Positions 12,707 to 23,468 of a stretch of 64,000 nt of DNA are shown piece after piece. A program made the translations under genes and the position numbers. Position 1 is the stretch's first letter. Every line of letters begins with the position of its first letter. This DNA comes from Phymatolithon calcareum. Lineage: Eukaryota > Rhodophyta > Florideophyceae > Hapalidiales. The DNA lies in contig OZ345367.1 of the NCBI GenBank assembly GCA_977006965.1, positions 744,001 through 808,000 of the forward strand, written 5' to 3'. The notes beneath the pieces are model-generated. The model did not search any database, was not told the origin of the DNA, and saw nothing but the letters and a program-made list of their open reading frames with translations.

Positions 12707-15293
12707 TCAGTCACCGGGGTCCGGAGGCCAGGCCTCTGGACGTTCGGTCCTAGGTCTCCGTGCATTGATTGCCAGGCTGACGTATTCGTGTATGGCGCAC
12801 GTAATTTGAGTTACAAATATTTCTCTAAGCACACCTTCGGGGAGCGCGCTAGTGGATGCTCTCTGTCTTGCAGGTTTCTCGATCAGATCGTGTGCGCTAG
12901 GGCTGAGAACGGCGTTGGTAGTCGCGGCGAACGAAAAGAATTGCACAGGTGGAATCCGATTCTTGAGGACAGGTGCGTACTTGGCGGTTTGTGCGTCATC
13001 TAATCGGACTAGTATAGATGTTGTGTCCTTCGTAGTCTGCGGAAGGTTGCATAGGACATATGGGCTGGTGAACAATACATCTACCGCAACGTGGTTATTT
13101 AAATTCCCTGTCCCATGAGCACGTGGTTCGACTTGGAGGTCCGGTCGCCGTCATGCCTCACCAGTAACGCGTTTGGGTTCAAATGTGTATTTTCATTTCC
13201 GACTGATTTCCTCCGTAAAGGATGCATGCGATGCTGCTCAGCAGGCTGTTGTGTCGTCTTGTGTAGCCGGTGCTTCCCCTGTTGCATACACTTGCGTGAT
13301 CCCCGTAAACGTCAAGTCGTTGCGAGTCTTGTGAGATACTTCTACGCTTCGAGATGTCAATGTGCAGTCTTTTCCGCAAGGGGTTCTCGTCCCCATGTCG
13401 TGAGTACGTGGTACAGTAGGGACACCAAGTGGGGTGTTGCGGTGTTGAGGAGGGGAATAGGGGGAGGCGGAGACGCCGCTGTATCGTCATTTTCCAGATG
13501 GCCGGTGTCAGTCTGGTTCGCATTCGGAGGCTTGGTGTCATGGTGAGAACTCTGCTGGCATCCTCCGTGGCGTTTTGTAGCATATGCGCTCGCAATGTTT
13601 GCAGCTCATGGTGCGGGATACCCGAGAAGGCAGTGGGGCGCTAGAAGTGGACGGGGCGGCGAGGCGGGAGCAGGGAATCAATTGACACGTTGTGAATGGC
13701 GTCAAGGAGGAATCTCTGTGTTGATGGGTTAAACCCATCAGATCTCTTGGCGGAAGATCGCGCTAGCAAGTTCGGAATCCAATATTTCGGGTCGCTAGAA
13801 ATATCCGCGACTTCAAAGTGCATCTGGCTCATGACTGGATTAAGAGTGTCAACTGGAGAGTAAGGGGGAGCCTGTGCCAGGAGTTCGGTAACTAGCTCTG
13901 TCGTGTCCACAACGGAGGCAACGTAAGCGGCATGCCTTGTGGTGGAGGAGGATAGAAGGCCCATGCCTGCTTTCCGGATGGGGAGGTGTAGTAGTCTTCT
14001 TGCCGTGGTACCAGCTGCGAGTTGTTCCACCGGAAGCCTGTGCACATGAGCGAATCCCTCGGGAGGATGTTGTCGAGCGTTTCACATGACAGCGCAAGTG
14101 GTGAAGAGGGTTGGCATCGGAGAATGTAGACTACGTTAGGGTGGCTAGCACAGTATCGTTGCAGTCGGTAGCCGACCTGGGGGTGGCGTATCAGGGCAAT
14201 GTTCTCCAGTAACTTTTGAACTTCCTTGGATCGCTTGTCAAGAGTGGCAGCTTCGTATCCGTCTGTGCCGATTGCGGCACCAAACAGCGTATTTCCAGTA
14301 TTCGGTTTCCTTTCAGAGTCTCACTGGAGGGCAAAGGGAGGCTGGCGCAAGTAGTCGCTCGTCATTGTCGGCCACCATGCCCGGGTTTTGAGGAGGTTCA
14401 GTGTCAGGCCGTTCTTGGCACACTCTTGCGCCAGCGTGCAGAGCACTGTGCGTGCGAGGTGGACTGGGGCAACGAGGGACCCCTCGTCTGCGTACTAGAT
14501 GTGAAGGGAGAGGGTCGCATTGTTCTTGGAGAGAGTCGATCACTGGCTGCAGGACGAGACAAAAGAGGAGCATGCCTAAAGGGTCGCCTTGCTGTGTGCC
14601 CGCTTTGGACCAGATGATGTCCTCTCCACAGAAGAGAGGAGAATCTTCGCTGTAGAGGTAACTGACGAATCGGGACAGCCTGGGGACATTACGGATGACA
14701 GAGTCAAGAAATGTTTGTCGGCAACAAGTGTTGAAAGCATTGGACAAGTCAACCGAAAGGAGGACAAATGAAGGATCGTGCCCTAATTTGCGCACAGCGT
14801 GGCGAGTGAAGTGCATGGCAGCTTCTATTCCACCTTTAGTGCCCACGGCGAGCTGGTGCTTGAGGTAGGCCTTCAGTTGGCCGCTGGTGGTTGCTTTCTT
14901 GGCCAGTATGTGACCGGCGAGGCGGCGGTAAACGTTCCCTATTTCTATGAGACGAAGCTTTCGCGGTCCTGCATCACAATTTTCTTGTATTGCAATTAGG
15001 TTCGCTCCTGCGATAATAGGAGCAGATGCGGCAGGGAGGTCGCCTTGTATCATCCTTTGTAGGAAGGGCAAGAGTGTGTTGCGCAATGTAGCCTCTGCAG
15101 AATTAGATGTCCTGTCAGTGGCGTTCAAAGGCTGTGCGGAGGACGGCGGGGTACAATCCATCAGGTCCGACCCCGGAGCTAGGGTTGAATTTCGACAGAG
15201 CATTAGACACATCGTCCTGTGCGAGGACATATGACACCGGGAGCGCATCACAGTAGAGGGTAGATACTTGAAGAAAGCTGCAAACAAGCACAC
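12707..15293 (-). pseudogene. Decayed non-LTR retrotransposon reverse transcriptase
   Basis: Reading leftward on the minus strand, fragments of one reverse-transcriptase protein appear in changing frames. The palm region (14313-15293) has GTKGGIEAAMHFTRHAV, then VDLSNAF (first catalytic Asp) and GTQQGDPLGMLLF. The frame then shifts: the polymerase box appears as YADE one frame over, directly after an in-frame TAG. Further fragments follow at 13641-14045 (LPIRKAGMGLLSSS), 13179-13595 (GDHASVC...RHNSLL, the C-terminal motif common in these elements) and 12707-13075. The N-terminal side near 15180 is also frameshifted (GPDG-type motif in another frame). No endonuclease domain is evident. The several frameshifts make it a dead copy; the clade is not assigned. 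Confidence 0.75.
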
Positions 15294-15972
15294 AGGATTT
15301 GTAGGACCCTGTGACCTGGTTCCTTTTTCACTAGCATGGGAATTTTAAAAAGTCGCGTTGTGGAAGTGATGCAGCTTTGGAAACTGGTTGCCCACTAAAC
15401 ATTGACACACTTTATAGAACATATGCGGCTTGCTCAACATTGCTTTCACGGCCTCAAACAGTCCACTTCCCGGGAATGACGAGACGTGTAACTAGATATT
15501 CCGAATACCTTCCGGTCACTATTAGGAGCCTCGTGTCGGATAGCCACCTCTTGCAGGAGAACCGCATTGCCTATTTCGAGCCCTGCAATAGCTCGAATAC
15601 TATTAAAACTTTGAAGGGTGGGTGGACGAGAAGCACGTACCACCAGCTCGAAATAGCTCTGGTAAAACTCCCGTAGTTGATTGCATCCTCACATGCGTTT
15701 TACTTGGAAATCAGACGGCAAGAGGTACCAAAAAGCACCTTGTAACAAAGTCATGTTCACTTGCGGTTCACTGTTAGTCATCAAGTGAAGTGATATTGGC
15801 CAAGACCGACACTAGTCTAATTATTTCACCGACAGTGCACGACTACGGACACACTCTCTGTAGTTAGACTGCTTAAGCAAGATAGCTCTCACCAGCAGAG
15901 GGAACAAAGCGACAACTTAAGCATGAACTAAGCAACAACTTCATGGACTAAAGAGACAATCATCGTTTTTCA
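15294..15972. other. No recognisable gene
   Basis: This is the upstream flank of the decayed reverse transcriptase. It may contain more of that element, but I recognise no domain here. Confidence 0.4.
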
Positions 15973-16785
15973 TCAACTTTGAACGCCACGCCATCTTCGT
16001 AACCAAGCGAGGGTTACAGTTGGTAGCACCGGCTGATCAGAAAAGCGCTTCGTGAATTCTTCCTCGTATGGGAGAGGACGGTTCTTAAAGATGCACATGT
16101 ACGCTTCAGAGAAGGGCATGGTGCAAATTTCGATGAGTTCTTGAAACAACTCAATGTGTTTCTCAATCGAAGTCTTGACTTCCAAATTAATCAGACACAA
16201 ATTTGCTCGAGCGCGTTCGTCGTGCGGCACAAATTCAGCGATCATTGCAACTTGATGGACGTCAATAGAGACGGGTTTCCCGTTCGCGTGTTCCAGGCGC
16301 ATAATCTACGCTGCTGCTTTATCTTGCATGTGACATTCAGCCAATTCAAGATGCTTGCTTTTCGAAACGTTGGCGAGCGCTCCAGTTTTTCGGACATTGT
16401 AGATAAATCCCCGAACCTTGGTTGTGGTCCGATCGTCGGTCTTTCGCGAAAATACAGGACTGGGCGGAGTTTTGAGAGAACGCAAAAGACTGTCTTGCGC
16501 AGAAAGGCCCGGAGGCTGGGCCTGCCTGTCGTTAGAAGTACCGTTGAACGCGTTGCCGCCCGCTTCGGCATTGGCTTGAAGAGTCACGATGACGGAGTTT
16601 TGGGTGGAGATTGTGGTCTAAATCTCGTTCACCATGTCCACGAGGGCTCTGAATTTAGCTGCGGTCCGGGTGTTGGACAGTGAGCCGCAGGGGGAGGCAC
16701 GTGGGGTCGCAAGATGCGAGACCTTGATCGGAAATGCCGGTGCTACCAAATGTAACCAGCGTTCTTGGGAACGATGGATTGAGCA
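15973..16785 (-). pseudogene. Gag-like retroelement remnant with two in-frame TAG codons
   Basis: One minus-strand frame runs from about 16785 to 15973 and is broken only by two TAG codons, at about 16620 and at 16306-16308. The downstream part (109 residues) holds an acidic helical segment, HIELFQELIEICTMP, followed by PLPYEEEFTKRF, which has the look of a retrotransposon capsid. Reading continues sensibly across both stops, and both could derive from CAG by a single C-to-T change. No protease or polymerase follows in this frame. Assignment to gag is by overall appearance only and could be wrong. Confidence 0.35.
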
Positions 16786-17971
16786 TCAATTAAAGACAAC
16801 ACTTCCACACTTTTTGAGTACGACCCATTGTTCCTAAGAACACTAGTTACACTCCTTGCCCGGTTCGTCGTCTTGCGGCCGATCACTTTATGATTCAAAG
16901 GCGATCGAAGACTCAAACGTCATTGTGAACGCGTCTGCAAGCTCGCGAAGCGCTGGCTCAATATTCGGGTTTCATCTCTGCTGCGATATTTCGACAGATC
17001 GTGGCCGGCGGGGCTCGGAAAATTTCTGCAAATGCCGGCGGTTATTTGCCCCACTGAAGATGTCGCGCAGGCTACCGCATCTTCGTCGCGTATACATCTC
17101 CAAGCCATCTTTGACCGAGACATTGGTCGTCTAAAGCCACTTCCCGGGGCCACCAGTTGTGGCATCGCGATTGTCGCAAGCGATCGTAATTCATTCGCTT
17201 AATCAATTTGTCTTTCCTCCTGCAAGGACAACTAGTTTTTGAGGGCCTGCGGTGCTATTATTCTATCGAATCGTTAGGTTTTAGATGGTTTGCGCGTGGA
17301 GGTCCAGTAAATTACCAAAGATTGCTCCTGGTGTGGATTTGACATGTTGCAGCAGCATCTGGTCGACAAGGGGCGGGCTTGCCAGTGATCGATCTTACAA
17401 AATGTATTGCATCTTGGAATTGGGTTGAGAAACTCAAGGCTTACCGATTTCCTTAGCTGCATTCCTCACTCCCCGGGCGAGACGCGTCCCGTCTCATCAG
17501 CGGAGAGGGGAGCGTACCGCAGGCGGGTGTGTGCACTACAGGACTGGAAAATCTAACGGGAGTCAGAAGTTTTGACATCGGAGGTCATTCTACGCTGGAC
17601 TGTCGACAGTATCCGCCGGTGCTAGGTGCTCCTAACACGACCGATGGTTTCACTTCTTATCTGCGACCTGCTTCATTTTCGGTATTGGAATTCTAATGCA
17701 CAGGAAAAAGAGCATTTGCTAGCGAGAAGTCTTTGTATCGATGAAGACGAGCTGGCGCCAGAGGCTGTACCACTATGTCACACCGATTCACCGACAGGCA
17801 TATCGCTTGCGTTGCATCCCAACTTATTTCTGCCATTCGGTGGGTTACTAAACTTTTAATTTTTTAGCAGGTGTAGCAGGTAAACGGTTCGTGAGCAGAG
17901 GGATCACCTTAAACGGTCTACTACTGGCACAATAGTGGAAGCCTACAAAGCCCACATCACAGCACTTTACA
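16786..17971. other. No recognisable gene
   Basis: I see no supportable gene or repeat here; it precedes the small secreted protein gene at 18039. Confidence 0.4.
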
Positions 17972-17980
17972 TATAAAAAG
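17972..17980 (+). promoter_or_regulatory. TATA-box candidate for the gene at 18039
   Basis: TATAAAAAG lies about 60 bp before the ATG at 18039, a plausible core-promoter position. No other evidence. Confidence 0.3.
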
Positions 17981-18038
17981 TTATGCCGTCTTGCTGAGCG
18001 TGCTTCACTATACCGTCCACTACTCTACCAATGACATA

Positions 18039-18464
18039 ATGTGCTCCATGTGTTTTCACAGCACCGCCCTGCTCTGCATATTCTCGCTGACATTCATGCA
18101 GTTCTGTCACGGGAGCCCCAATCTAGTGCCTAAGTGGTCTTCTGAAAGCTGGAATCTTGTTGCCGCCTCTTCAAAAGATGCCTATGAATCTGCCTTTGAG
18201 CGATGCCAAATCTATTTCCTCCGCTGTGAGAAGAACGAAGACATCTACGGGCACTGTGCCACTTGCAGCACTGCCTGCCGACAAGCGGCTAGGCTTGCTT
18301 CCAGTGAACTATTTCGAGAAACCCTACAATCTCTCGCCGTGCAGTGCGAGACACACATTCCTCGGAACGACGTGCAAACGCATTCTGGCTCTTCGAAGAA
18401 GGAGACACAGAACCATCCGGCGAAAACAGTGTTGCTGCCTACGGTCCGACGACTGTCTCTTTGA
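18039..18464 (+). CDS. Hypothetical small secreted cysteine-containing protein
   Basis: A 141-residue frame. I take the ATG at 18039 because it gives a good signal peptide (MCSMCFHSTALLCIFSLTFM, cleavage near CHG-SPN); the frame stays open upstream, but only from non-ATG codons. The mature protein has six cysteines between residues 53 and 110 (C-x6-C-x9-C-x2-C-x3-C, then one more), followed by a basic, Ser/Thr-rich tail that looks disordered. The cysteine spacing does not match the secreted family at 1241 and 60912. A TATA-like sequence lies 60 bp upstream. I do not recognise the family, and chance cannot be excluded for a single-copy frame of this length. Confidence 0.4.
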   Translation: MCSMCFHSTALLCIFSLTFMQFCHGSPNLVPKWSSESWNLVAASSKDAYESAFERCQIYFLRCEKNEDIYGHCATCSTACRQAARLASSELFRETLQSLAVQCETHIPRNDVQTHSGSSKKETQNHPAKTVLLPTVRRLSL

Positions 18465-18809
18465 CTGGCGATGAAGACTAATTTGAAGTTCGTCCACTTG
18501 CCATAGCGTAAGTGGTGGCAGAGAATGAAACTGATCTTGCCATATAAAGGAACTACGTTCGCGGATTCGTGTTATTTGCGCCCACGACTTCGACACACTA
18601 CACGTGCCAGGGCACCGGGAACATCCCACTTTTTGGTTCTGGGCAACCAGATACACACCAAGAAATGAGGGAAGAGCATATGAGAGGACGAAACACTGAC
18701 TCAGTCTAGAGTAAGGACATAGTTCACAAGACATCCAAAAAATTCAAAAGCGCTCGACCACAATAACCATACGAGTAGTAACGGACAGACTCAGCGAACT
18801 CCAGGAGGC
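18465..18809. other. Intergenic, convergent 3' ends
   Basis: A short gap between the end of the secreted protein gene (plus) and the end of MTRR (minus). I see nothing in it beyond 3' flanking sequence. Confidence 0.5.
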
Positions 18810-20735
18810 CTACCCAAAATACCAGATATCTCGCACATATCGATGTTCCTCCGCCAATTTCTTCAGTTCTGCCTTTGCTTGCTTCTGGTCGCCATCAAAC
18901 AGTTTCTCCGCGAGAACATCCCTCACTGCATCATCCACACCCGCAGCCATACCGCCACCGTCCCCACACACGAAAAGACTTCCGCCATCTATCAACACTG
19001 TTGCGACCTGCTCCGCGCGCTTTCGGATTCGATCTTGCACATACACCTTGGCAGGTCCGGCACGCGATACCGCCACATCGAGTGTGCTAAGCACGCCGCG
19101 GTCACGCAGATCTTCCAGTTCTGTTTGGTATAGATAGTCAAGCTTGGTGTCACGGCATCCGAAGAACAAGAAAGTTTCGCCGATGGCCGCACTGGGAGTG
19201 CCAACAAGTTGTGCAGCCCGCTCGCGCAAAAATCCGCGGAACGGCGCAACTCCAGTCCCTGGTCCCACCATGATGTAGCTGGTGCTCAGTTCCGGCGGTG
19301 GATGGAAATACCCGTCCGCATCCGACGCGCGTGGGATCAGAACGATGGGGGCGGTCGGCTTTCCAGCCAGAAACTGCTCACATCGAGCTGCAAGCGCGGG
19401 TGTTGCTAACCCATCTGACACCACGCTGAATGCAAAGTGCAAATTGTGTGTCCCGTCCAGGCCAGGGGAAGATGTCGCGCTGTACCATCGGGGGGCGAGC
19501 GGTGGCAACTGGTCCAGCAGGAGTGCGATTGGCGGTCGACAGGACTGCGCCCTGGTTTGCAACAGTCGGAGCACAGACAAGGATTTCTGCAAAACTAGTT
19601 CCGAGTACAGTTTTCGCCCACTTTTGCTACACAACTCTAGCAGGTGCTTTCGTTCAGAGGGTTCTGTGCAATGTTGCGATAATGCACGCAGCAAGGTCTT
19701 CTTCGGAATAGCTCGGATGTCCACTCTTTCGGAGAGGAGCTGTCGAACAGTACCTGTTACAATTTCAGAACCATCGAGGTTTTGTAGCCGGATGTTATCG
19801 TTCGCATCTACGTTCAATAATGTGATAAGTTCGGCTACTTCCCCAGAGTCGTTCTGCACCAACATTCCGAATGCATCTCCAGCTCGGTACGAGTTGTTGT
19901 AACCAACTTCTTGCTCCGCCGACACCTCGACGTGCCATACAGTTTTCAGCGCCCTTGCTGCAGTCAGCTGTCTCGCACCAGAAACCGACGTTACTCGAGC
20001 TTTAGATTCGTCGTAGAATGAGCTCACTGATAACTTTGGAGTGGTATCACCCCCGTTCAAAAATAAAATATCTGAAGAAGCAGGGAGAAGACTTGGGAGG
20101 TCAGATTCTTCGAACCCGAGCTCTTTTTCAGTCACTTCCTTGACTATGACACCGATTTCCGCGTCCACACCGTTCGCGTTCCCGAACTCCGATGCGACAT
20201 TGTCGGTTAGGCTTTTTCTGTCAGAAAAAACTGGTTTCACAATCTTCCGCAGCGCATCCCAAAGACCATCAATCCACGGCTCAACAACAACCTCCAGGCC
20301 AATGCCATCATCTGCATCTCCTCTTTTGTAGAACGACTTCGCCCCAAGCTTCTTCAATGAAGAGTCAAATCTTTTACCTGTCTTGCAAAAGTTTTCATAA
20401 TTTGTGTCTCCCAGTCCGAGAACGGTATAGCGCACGCCTTTCAGAAGCGAGGGTTCCTTCTTCCGTAGAAAACGCATGAACGGTCGAGCTGTATCAGGTG
20501 CGTCTCCGTCTCCAGTGGTTGCAGCAACAAAGATGAATATGTTGTTGGAACTTTTCGCAGCGCCCAGACCAGTTTTGGCGTAGTTTTCCACTGCACAGAG
20601 AACGCCTTGAGGGAGTGAGTTTTTCGGTAGCTCGGAATGAATTCGTCGTGCTATTTCTTCTGCATTTCCAGTCACCGTCGCGAACAGCACGTGTATTGTC
20701 TGCACATGTGCTCCAAAGTCTGCATCGCCCGTCAT
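18810..20735 (-). CDS. MTRR: Methionine synthase reductase (diflavin reductase)
   Basis: A 641-residue soluble diflavin reductase. Residues 12-165 are a flavodoxin-like FMN domain with TVTGNAEEIA, AATTGDGDAPDTARPFMRF and GLGDTNYENFCKTGK. Residues 250-480 form the FAD module with the RWYSATSSP flavin motif. The C-terminal NADPH domain has GPGTGVAPFRGFLRER, FFGCRDTKLDYLY and YVQDRI. The chain ends RYVRDIWYFG, so an aromatic residue sits near the C-terminus as usual for the family. The stretch GADADDGIGLE-type around 139-150 followed by EPWIDGLW, together with the lack of a membrane anchor, points to methionine synthase reductase rather than P450 reductase or TAH18. The enzyme reactivates oxidised cobalamin on B12-dependent methionine synthase using NADPH. 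The ATG is the first in frame; there are no introns. It diverges from NOP2 across about 550 bp. Confidence 0.8.
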   Translation of the reverse strand: MTGDADFGAHVQTIHVLFATVTGNAEEIARRIHSELPKNSLPQGVLCAVENYAKTGLGAAKSSNNIFIFVAATTGDGDAPDTARPFMRFLRKKEPSLLKGVRYTVLGLGDTNYENFCKTGKRFDSSLKKLGAKSFYKRGDADDGIGLEVVVEPWIDGLWDALRKIVKPVFSDRKSLTDNVASEFGNANGVDAEIGVIVKEVTEKELGFEESDLPSLLPASSDILFLNGGDTTPKLSVSSFYDESKARVTSVSGARQLTAARALKTVWHVEVSAEQEVGYNNSYRAGDAFGMLVQNDSGEVAELITLLNVDANDNIRLQNLDGSEIVTGTVRQLLSERVDIRAIPKKTLLRALSQHCTEPSERKHLLELCSKSGRKLYSELVLQKSLSVLRLLQTRAQSCRPPIALLLDQLPPLAPRWYSATSSPGLDGTHNLHFAFSVVSDGLATPALAARCEQFLAGKPTAPIVLIPRASDADGYFHPPPELSTSYIMVGPGTGVAPFRGFLRERAAQLVGTPSAAIGETFLFFGCRDTKLDYLYQTELEDLRDRGVLSTLDVAVSRAGPAKVYVQDRIRKRAEQVATVLIDGGSLFVCGDGGGMAAGVDDAVRDVLAEKLFDGDQKQAKAELKKLAEEHRYVRDIWYFG

Positions 20736-21284
20736 GACGATTCCCCCAGAAAAGGGAAACCTTTCGTTTCGAAGTCGACTACGGTTAAAGGGTTAGAGCG
20801 AATCCGATGGATATGCCACCTCCCCGACAATAAGTGTGCTGTACACAGCGCCCAAAAACGCTGTGCTCTTTGGATGCGTTCTCAGCAATGCTGACCTCAT
20901 ATTCGTAGGACGAGTCAGTGAACAGTATATGGCCCTGTCTCATATGTTAAGGTAATATTCTCTCTTTGGGCTTCACAATTCCAACCAGACCCGTTAACGG
21001 CGCGCACAGCATCCAATAGAATACAAGGTAGAATCCAGGACTGTCGATATGAATTTCGGGGCTGAATATATACTGAGCTCTAAATATTTCCATATTACTT
21101 GAGTTTTGTGCGCATCCAATGAAAAGGAGTATAAAATTGAATAAAACTGAAATTCACAAGTTATCCAATAGGAACGCTGCTCCATGGCCGACGGTTTCTG
21201 TAATGCGACTTGATCTTTTCCATGAGGTGATAATACCGACGGCGCATCCGGCCGCACCCCGACGGCGACTCCGAACAGACCACC
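20736..21284. promoter_or_regulatory. Divergent intergenic region MTRR / NOP2
   Basis: This gap must hold the 5' flanks of both MTRR (leftward) and NOP2 (rightward). I see no clear TATA box for either. It contains the 70-bp repeat copy at 20771-20840. Confidence 0.5.
20771..20840 (+). repeat. 70-bp direct repeat, copy 1
   Basis: Matches 23641-23710 in the same orientation with five mismatches in 70 positions. The shared core includes GGGTTAGAGCGAATCCGAT and GATATGCCACCTCCCCGACA. The two copies bracket NOP2. I do not recognise the sequence as a tRNA, snoRNA or transposon end. Confidence 0.8.
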
Positions 21285-23468
21285 ATGGGAGGAACTGGGC
21301 GAGCGAAGAGGAGAAAGCGAATCGAGCTGCATGGCACAGGCTTGGAAGATGACACCATTGGAAAGCCGTCTGGCGTGGGGCGGCGAGACAGGGCGCGTCG
21401 GCGGCGACTTGCGTACGAGGCGGAAAACTCGAACAAACCGAAAGAATCGGATGCTGCCTTGCGACCCTTCTTAAAGTCGAAGAATCAGCTTTCTCACGAG
21501 AAAAAGGGAAAGTCTGTAGCGAACAAGCGTACTGCAAAGAAGTCGCCAGCCACTGAATTTTTCTCGTCATCCGAGGAGGAAGACGATAAAATGGAGGATG
21601 TTCCGAACGGTAATGCGAAATCTGAAGCTGCTGAGACCGTTCGTGATGTAAAGAAATCTGGAAATGTTGTACAACAGCTATTCAGCGACTCCTCTGATGG
21701 CGAAGGCTCTAATGGCACCGCGCAGAATGACCAGAAGCTCAAAAGCAGCCCGGAAGAGTCGCCAAATAATGATGGCGAGCCCGTCGGAGAAGGTGTGGAA
21801 GACGAAGATAGCACAGACAGCGAAGACCGTGGAAAGGAACCCATACCTGCCTTGGGGAAAAAGTCTAAGAGCGAAAAGACTGATGGTCTGGAAGATGGTT
21901 TTCTCCGGCGCAAAAGTGAGACGACGGGCGGGCATGGCGCGAAAGCCGTGCCAAAGAACGACGCCGTGGATGATGACGACTCTGGAATCGATGGAAGTGA
22001 GGAGGAGAACGATTCAGACGACAGCGGCTCCGAAGAGCTGGATCCGCTGGAAGAAGAGTCTCGAAAAATCGAGGCTCTTAAGCGGCAAGAAGCGGATGAT
22101 GCTGCAGCTGAACTGGAGGAGGAAGTTGCTAGAAATGAGGGAGAGGGGGAGTTTCGGTTGGACCAGGGAACTCTCGGAAGAGGGGGAAGAACTGCAGGCG
22201 CTGACGAAAACGAAATCTTGGGCTCTACGAGAGAAGAGTTTAAGTTGCGACTCAAGGGCATACTGCATGTGCTAGATGACTTGAAAGCTCGGAAGGAACC
22301 AGGCAAGTCTCGCTCTGACTACATCGAATCCTTCGTGGCTACGCTTTGTGAATGCTATGGCTACAATGAAGACCTCACTCTTCGACTCATGGACGTGTTT
22401 CCGCAAGGGGAATTGGTCGACTTTATGGAAGCTTCCGAATCTCCGCGTCCGCTAACCCTGCGGACGAACACTTTGAAAACAAGGCGTGGAGAGCTGGCTC
22501 AAATATTGATTGCGCGAGGAATGAACGTTGATCCGATTGACAAATGGTCTAAGGTTGGCCTTGTAGTCTATGACTCTCAAGTACCTGTTGGTGCTACACC
22601 AGAATACCTTGCCGGGCACTACATGATTCAGTCAGCTTCAAGTTTTCTGCCCTGTGTCGCTCTAGCACCGCAAGTGAACGAGCGTGTTTTGGACATGGCG
22701 GCTGCCCCAGGTGGTAAGTCTTCGTACCTTGCCGCATTGATGAAGAACACGGGGATTTTGGTTGCGAATGATCTCAAGAAGGAGAGAATTAAGTCACTTG
22801 TTGCGAACCTTCATAGACTTGGTGCGAGGAACACCATTGTGTCGAACTATGACGGTCGCGAACTTCCAGCCGTATTTGGCCCTATGTTTGACCGGGCGTT
22901 GCTCGACGCGCCGTGCTCTGGCACTGGGATCATCAGTCATGATGCATCAGTGAAAATGAACCGGACTGGGAAGGATATCAAAAACACGACCGTGATCCAG
23001 AAGGAACTGTTGCTTGCGGCTATTGATAGCGTCAACGCGAATTCGAAGACAGGTGGGTACATCGTGTACTCTACTTGCTCAGTGCTTGTCGAAGAGAACG
23101 AAGCAGTGATTGATTACGTTCTCAAAAAACGTCATGTGAAAGTTGTGGACTCTGGTGTTCCGTTTGGATTGCCTGGGTTCACCAAGATGCGGCAACATCG
23201 TTTTCACCCTAGCGTTCAGCGCAGCAGGCGTGTTCACCCCCATGTGCATAACCTTGATGGCTTTTTCGTATGCAAACTTCGAAAGGTATCAAATGACTTG
23301 CCCAATTCTGAGAAGGACGAGAATACGAAGGTGTCGAAAAAGGAAAAAGCAAAAGAATCGTTGATCAAGAAGGCGCAAAAGTCTGAAGATGGAAATGACG
23401 CTTTGACTCAGAAATCCACCGTCGTCCAGAAGCGGAAAGGACGAAAATCTGGTAATGCTCAAAGCTGA
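21285..23468 (+). CDS. NOP2: 25S rRNA (cytosine-C5) methyltransferase NOP2/NSUN1
   Basis: A 727-residue nucleolar protein of the NOL1/NOP2/Sun family, intronless. Residues 1-310 are highly acidic and low in complexity (runs of Glu, Asp and Ser) with basic patches, as in yeast Nop2. From about 340 comes the NOP2-type region (RPLTLRTNTLKTRRGEL), then the Rossmann methyltransferase: SAM motif I LDMAAAPGGKSSYLAA (about 469), DAPCSGTGIISHD with the motif IV cysteine (about 540), and STCSV with the catalytic motif VI cysteine (about 594). The block ends HPHVHNLDGFFVCKL, followed by a lysine-rich tail. The family methylates a cytosine in large-subunit rRNA and is needed for 60S assembly. The ATG has the context CACCATGG. 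Confidence 0.92.
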   Translation: MGGTGRAKRRKRIELHGTGLEDDTIGKPSGVGRRDRARRRRLAYEAENSNKPKESDAALRPFLKSKNQLSHEKKGKSVANKRTAKKSPATEFFSSSEEEDDKMEDVPNGNAKSEAAETVRDVKKSGNVVQQLFSDSSDGEGSNGTAQNDQKLKSSPEESPNNDGEPVGEGVEDEDSTDSEDRGKEPIPALGKKSKSEKTDGLEDGFLRRKSETTGGHGAKAVPKNDAVDDDDSGIDGSEEENDSDDSGSEELDPLEEESRKIEALKRQEADDAAAELEEEVARNEGEGEFRLDQGTLGRGGRTAGADENEILGSTREEFKLRLKGILHVLDDLKARKEPGKSRSDYIESFVATLCECYGYNEDLTLRLMDVFPQGELVDFMEASESPRPLTLRTNTLKTRRGELAQILIARGMNVDPIDKWSKVGLVVYDSQVPVGATPEYLAGHYMIQSASSFLPCVALAPQVNERVLDMAAAPGGKSSYLAALMKNTGILVANDLKKERIKSLVANLHRLGARNTIVSNYDGRELPAVFGPMFDRALLDAPCSGTGIISHDASVKMNRTGKDIKNTTVIQKELLLAAIDSVNANSKTGGYIVYSTCSVLVEENEAVIDYVLKKRHVKVVDSGVPFGLPGFTKMRQHRFHPSVQRSRRVHPHVHNLDGFFVCKLRKVSNDLPNSEKDENTKVSKKEKAKESLIKKAQKSEDGNDALTQKSTVVQKRKGRKSGNAQS

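Noticed and set aside
18810-20735. NADPH-cytochrome P450 reductase
   Set aside because: No membrane anchor, and the ADDGIGLE...EPWIDGLW and RYVRDIW regions fit methionine synthase reductase.
21494-22306. 270-codon Ser/Pro-rich frame antisense to NOP2
   Set aside because: It is the complement of the acidic, Glu/Asp/Ser-rich NOP2 N-terminus; its composition is explained by the sense strand.
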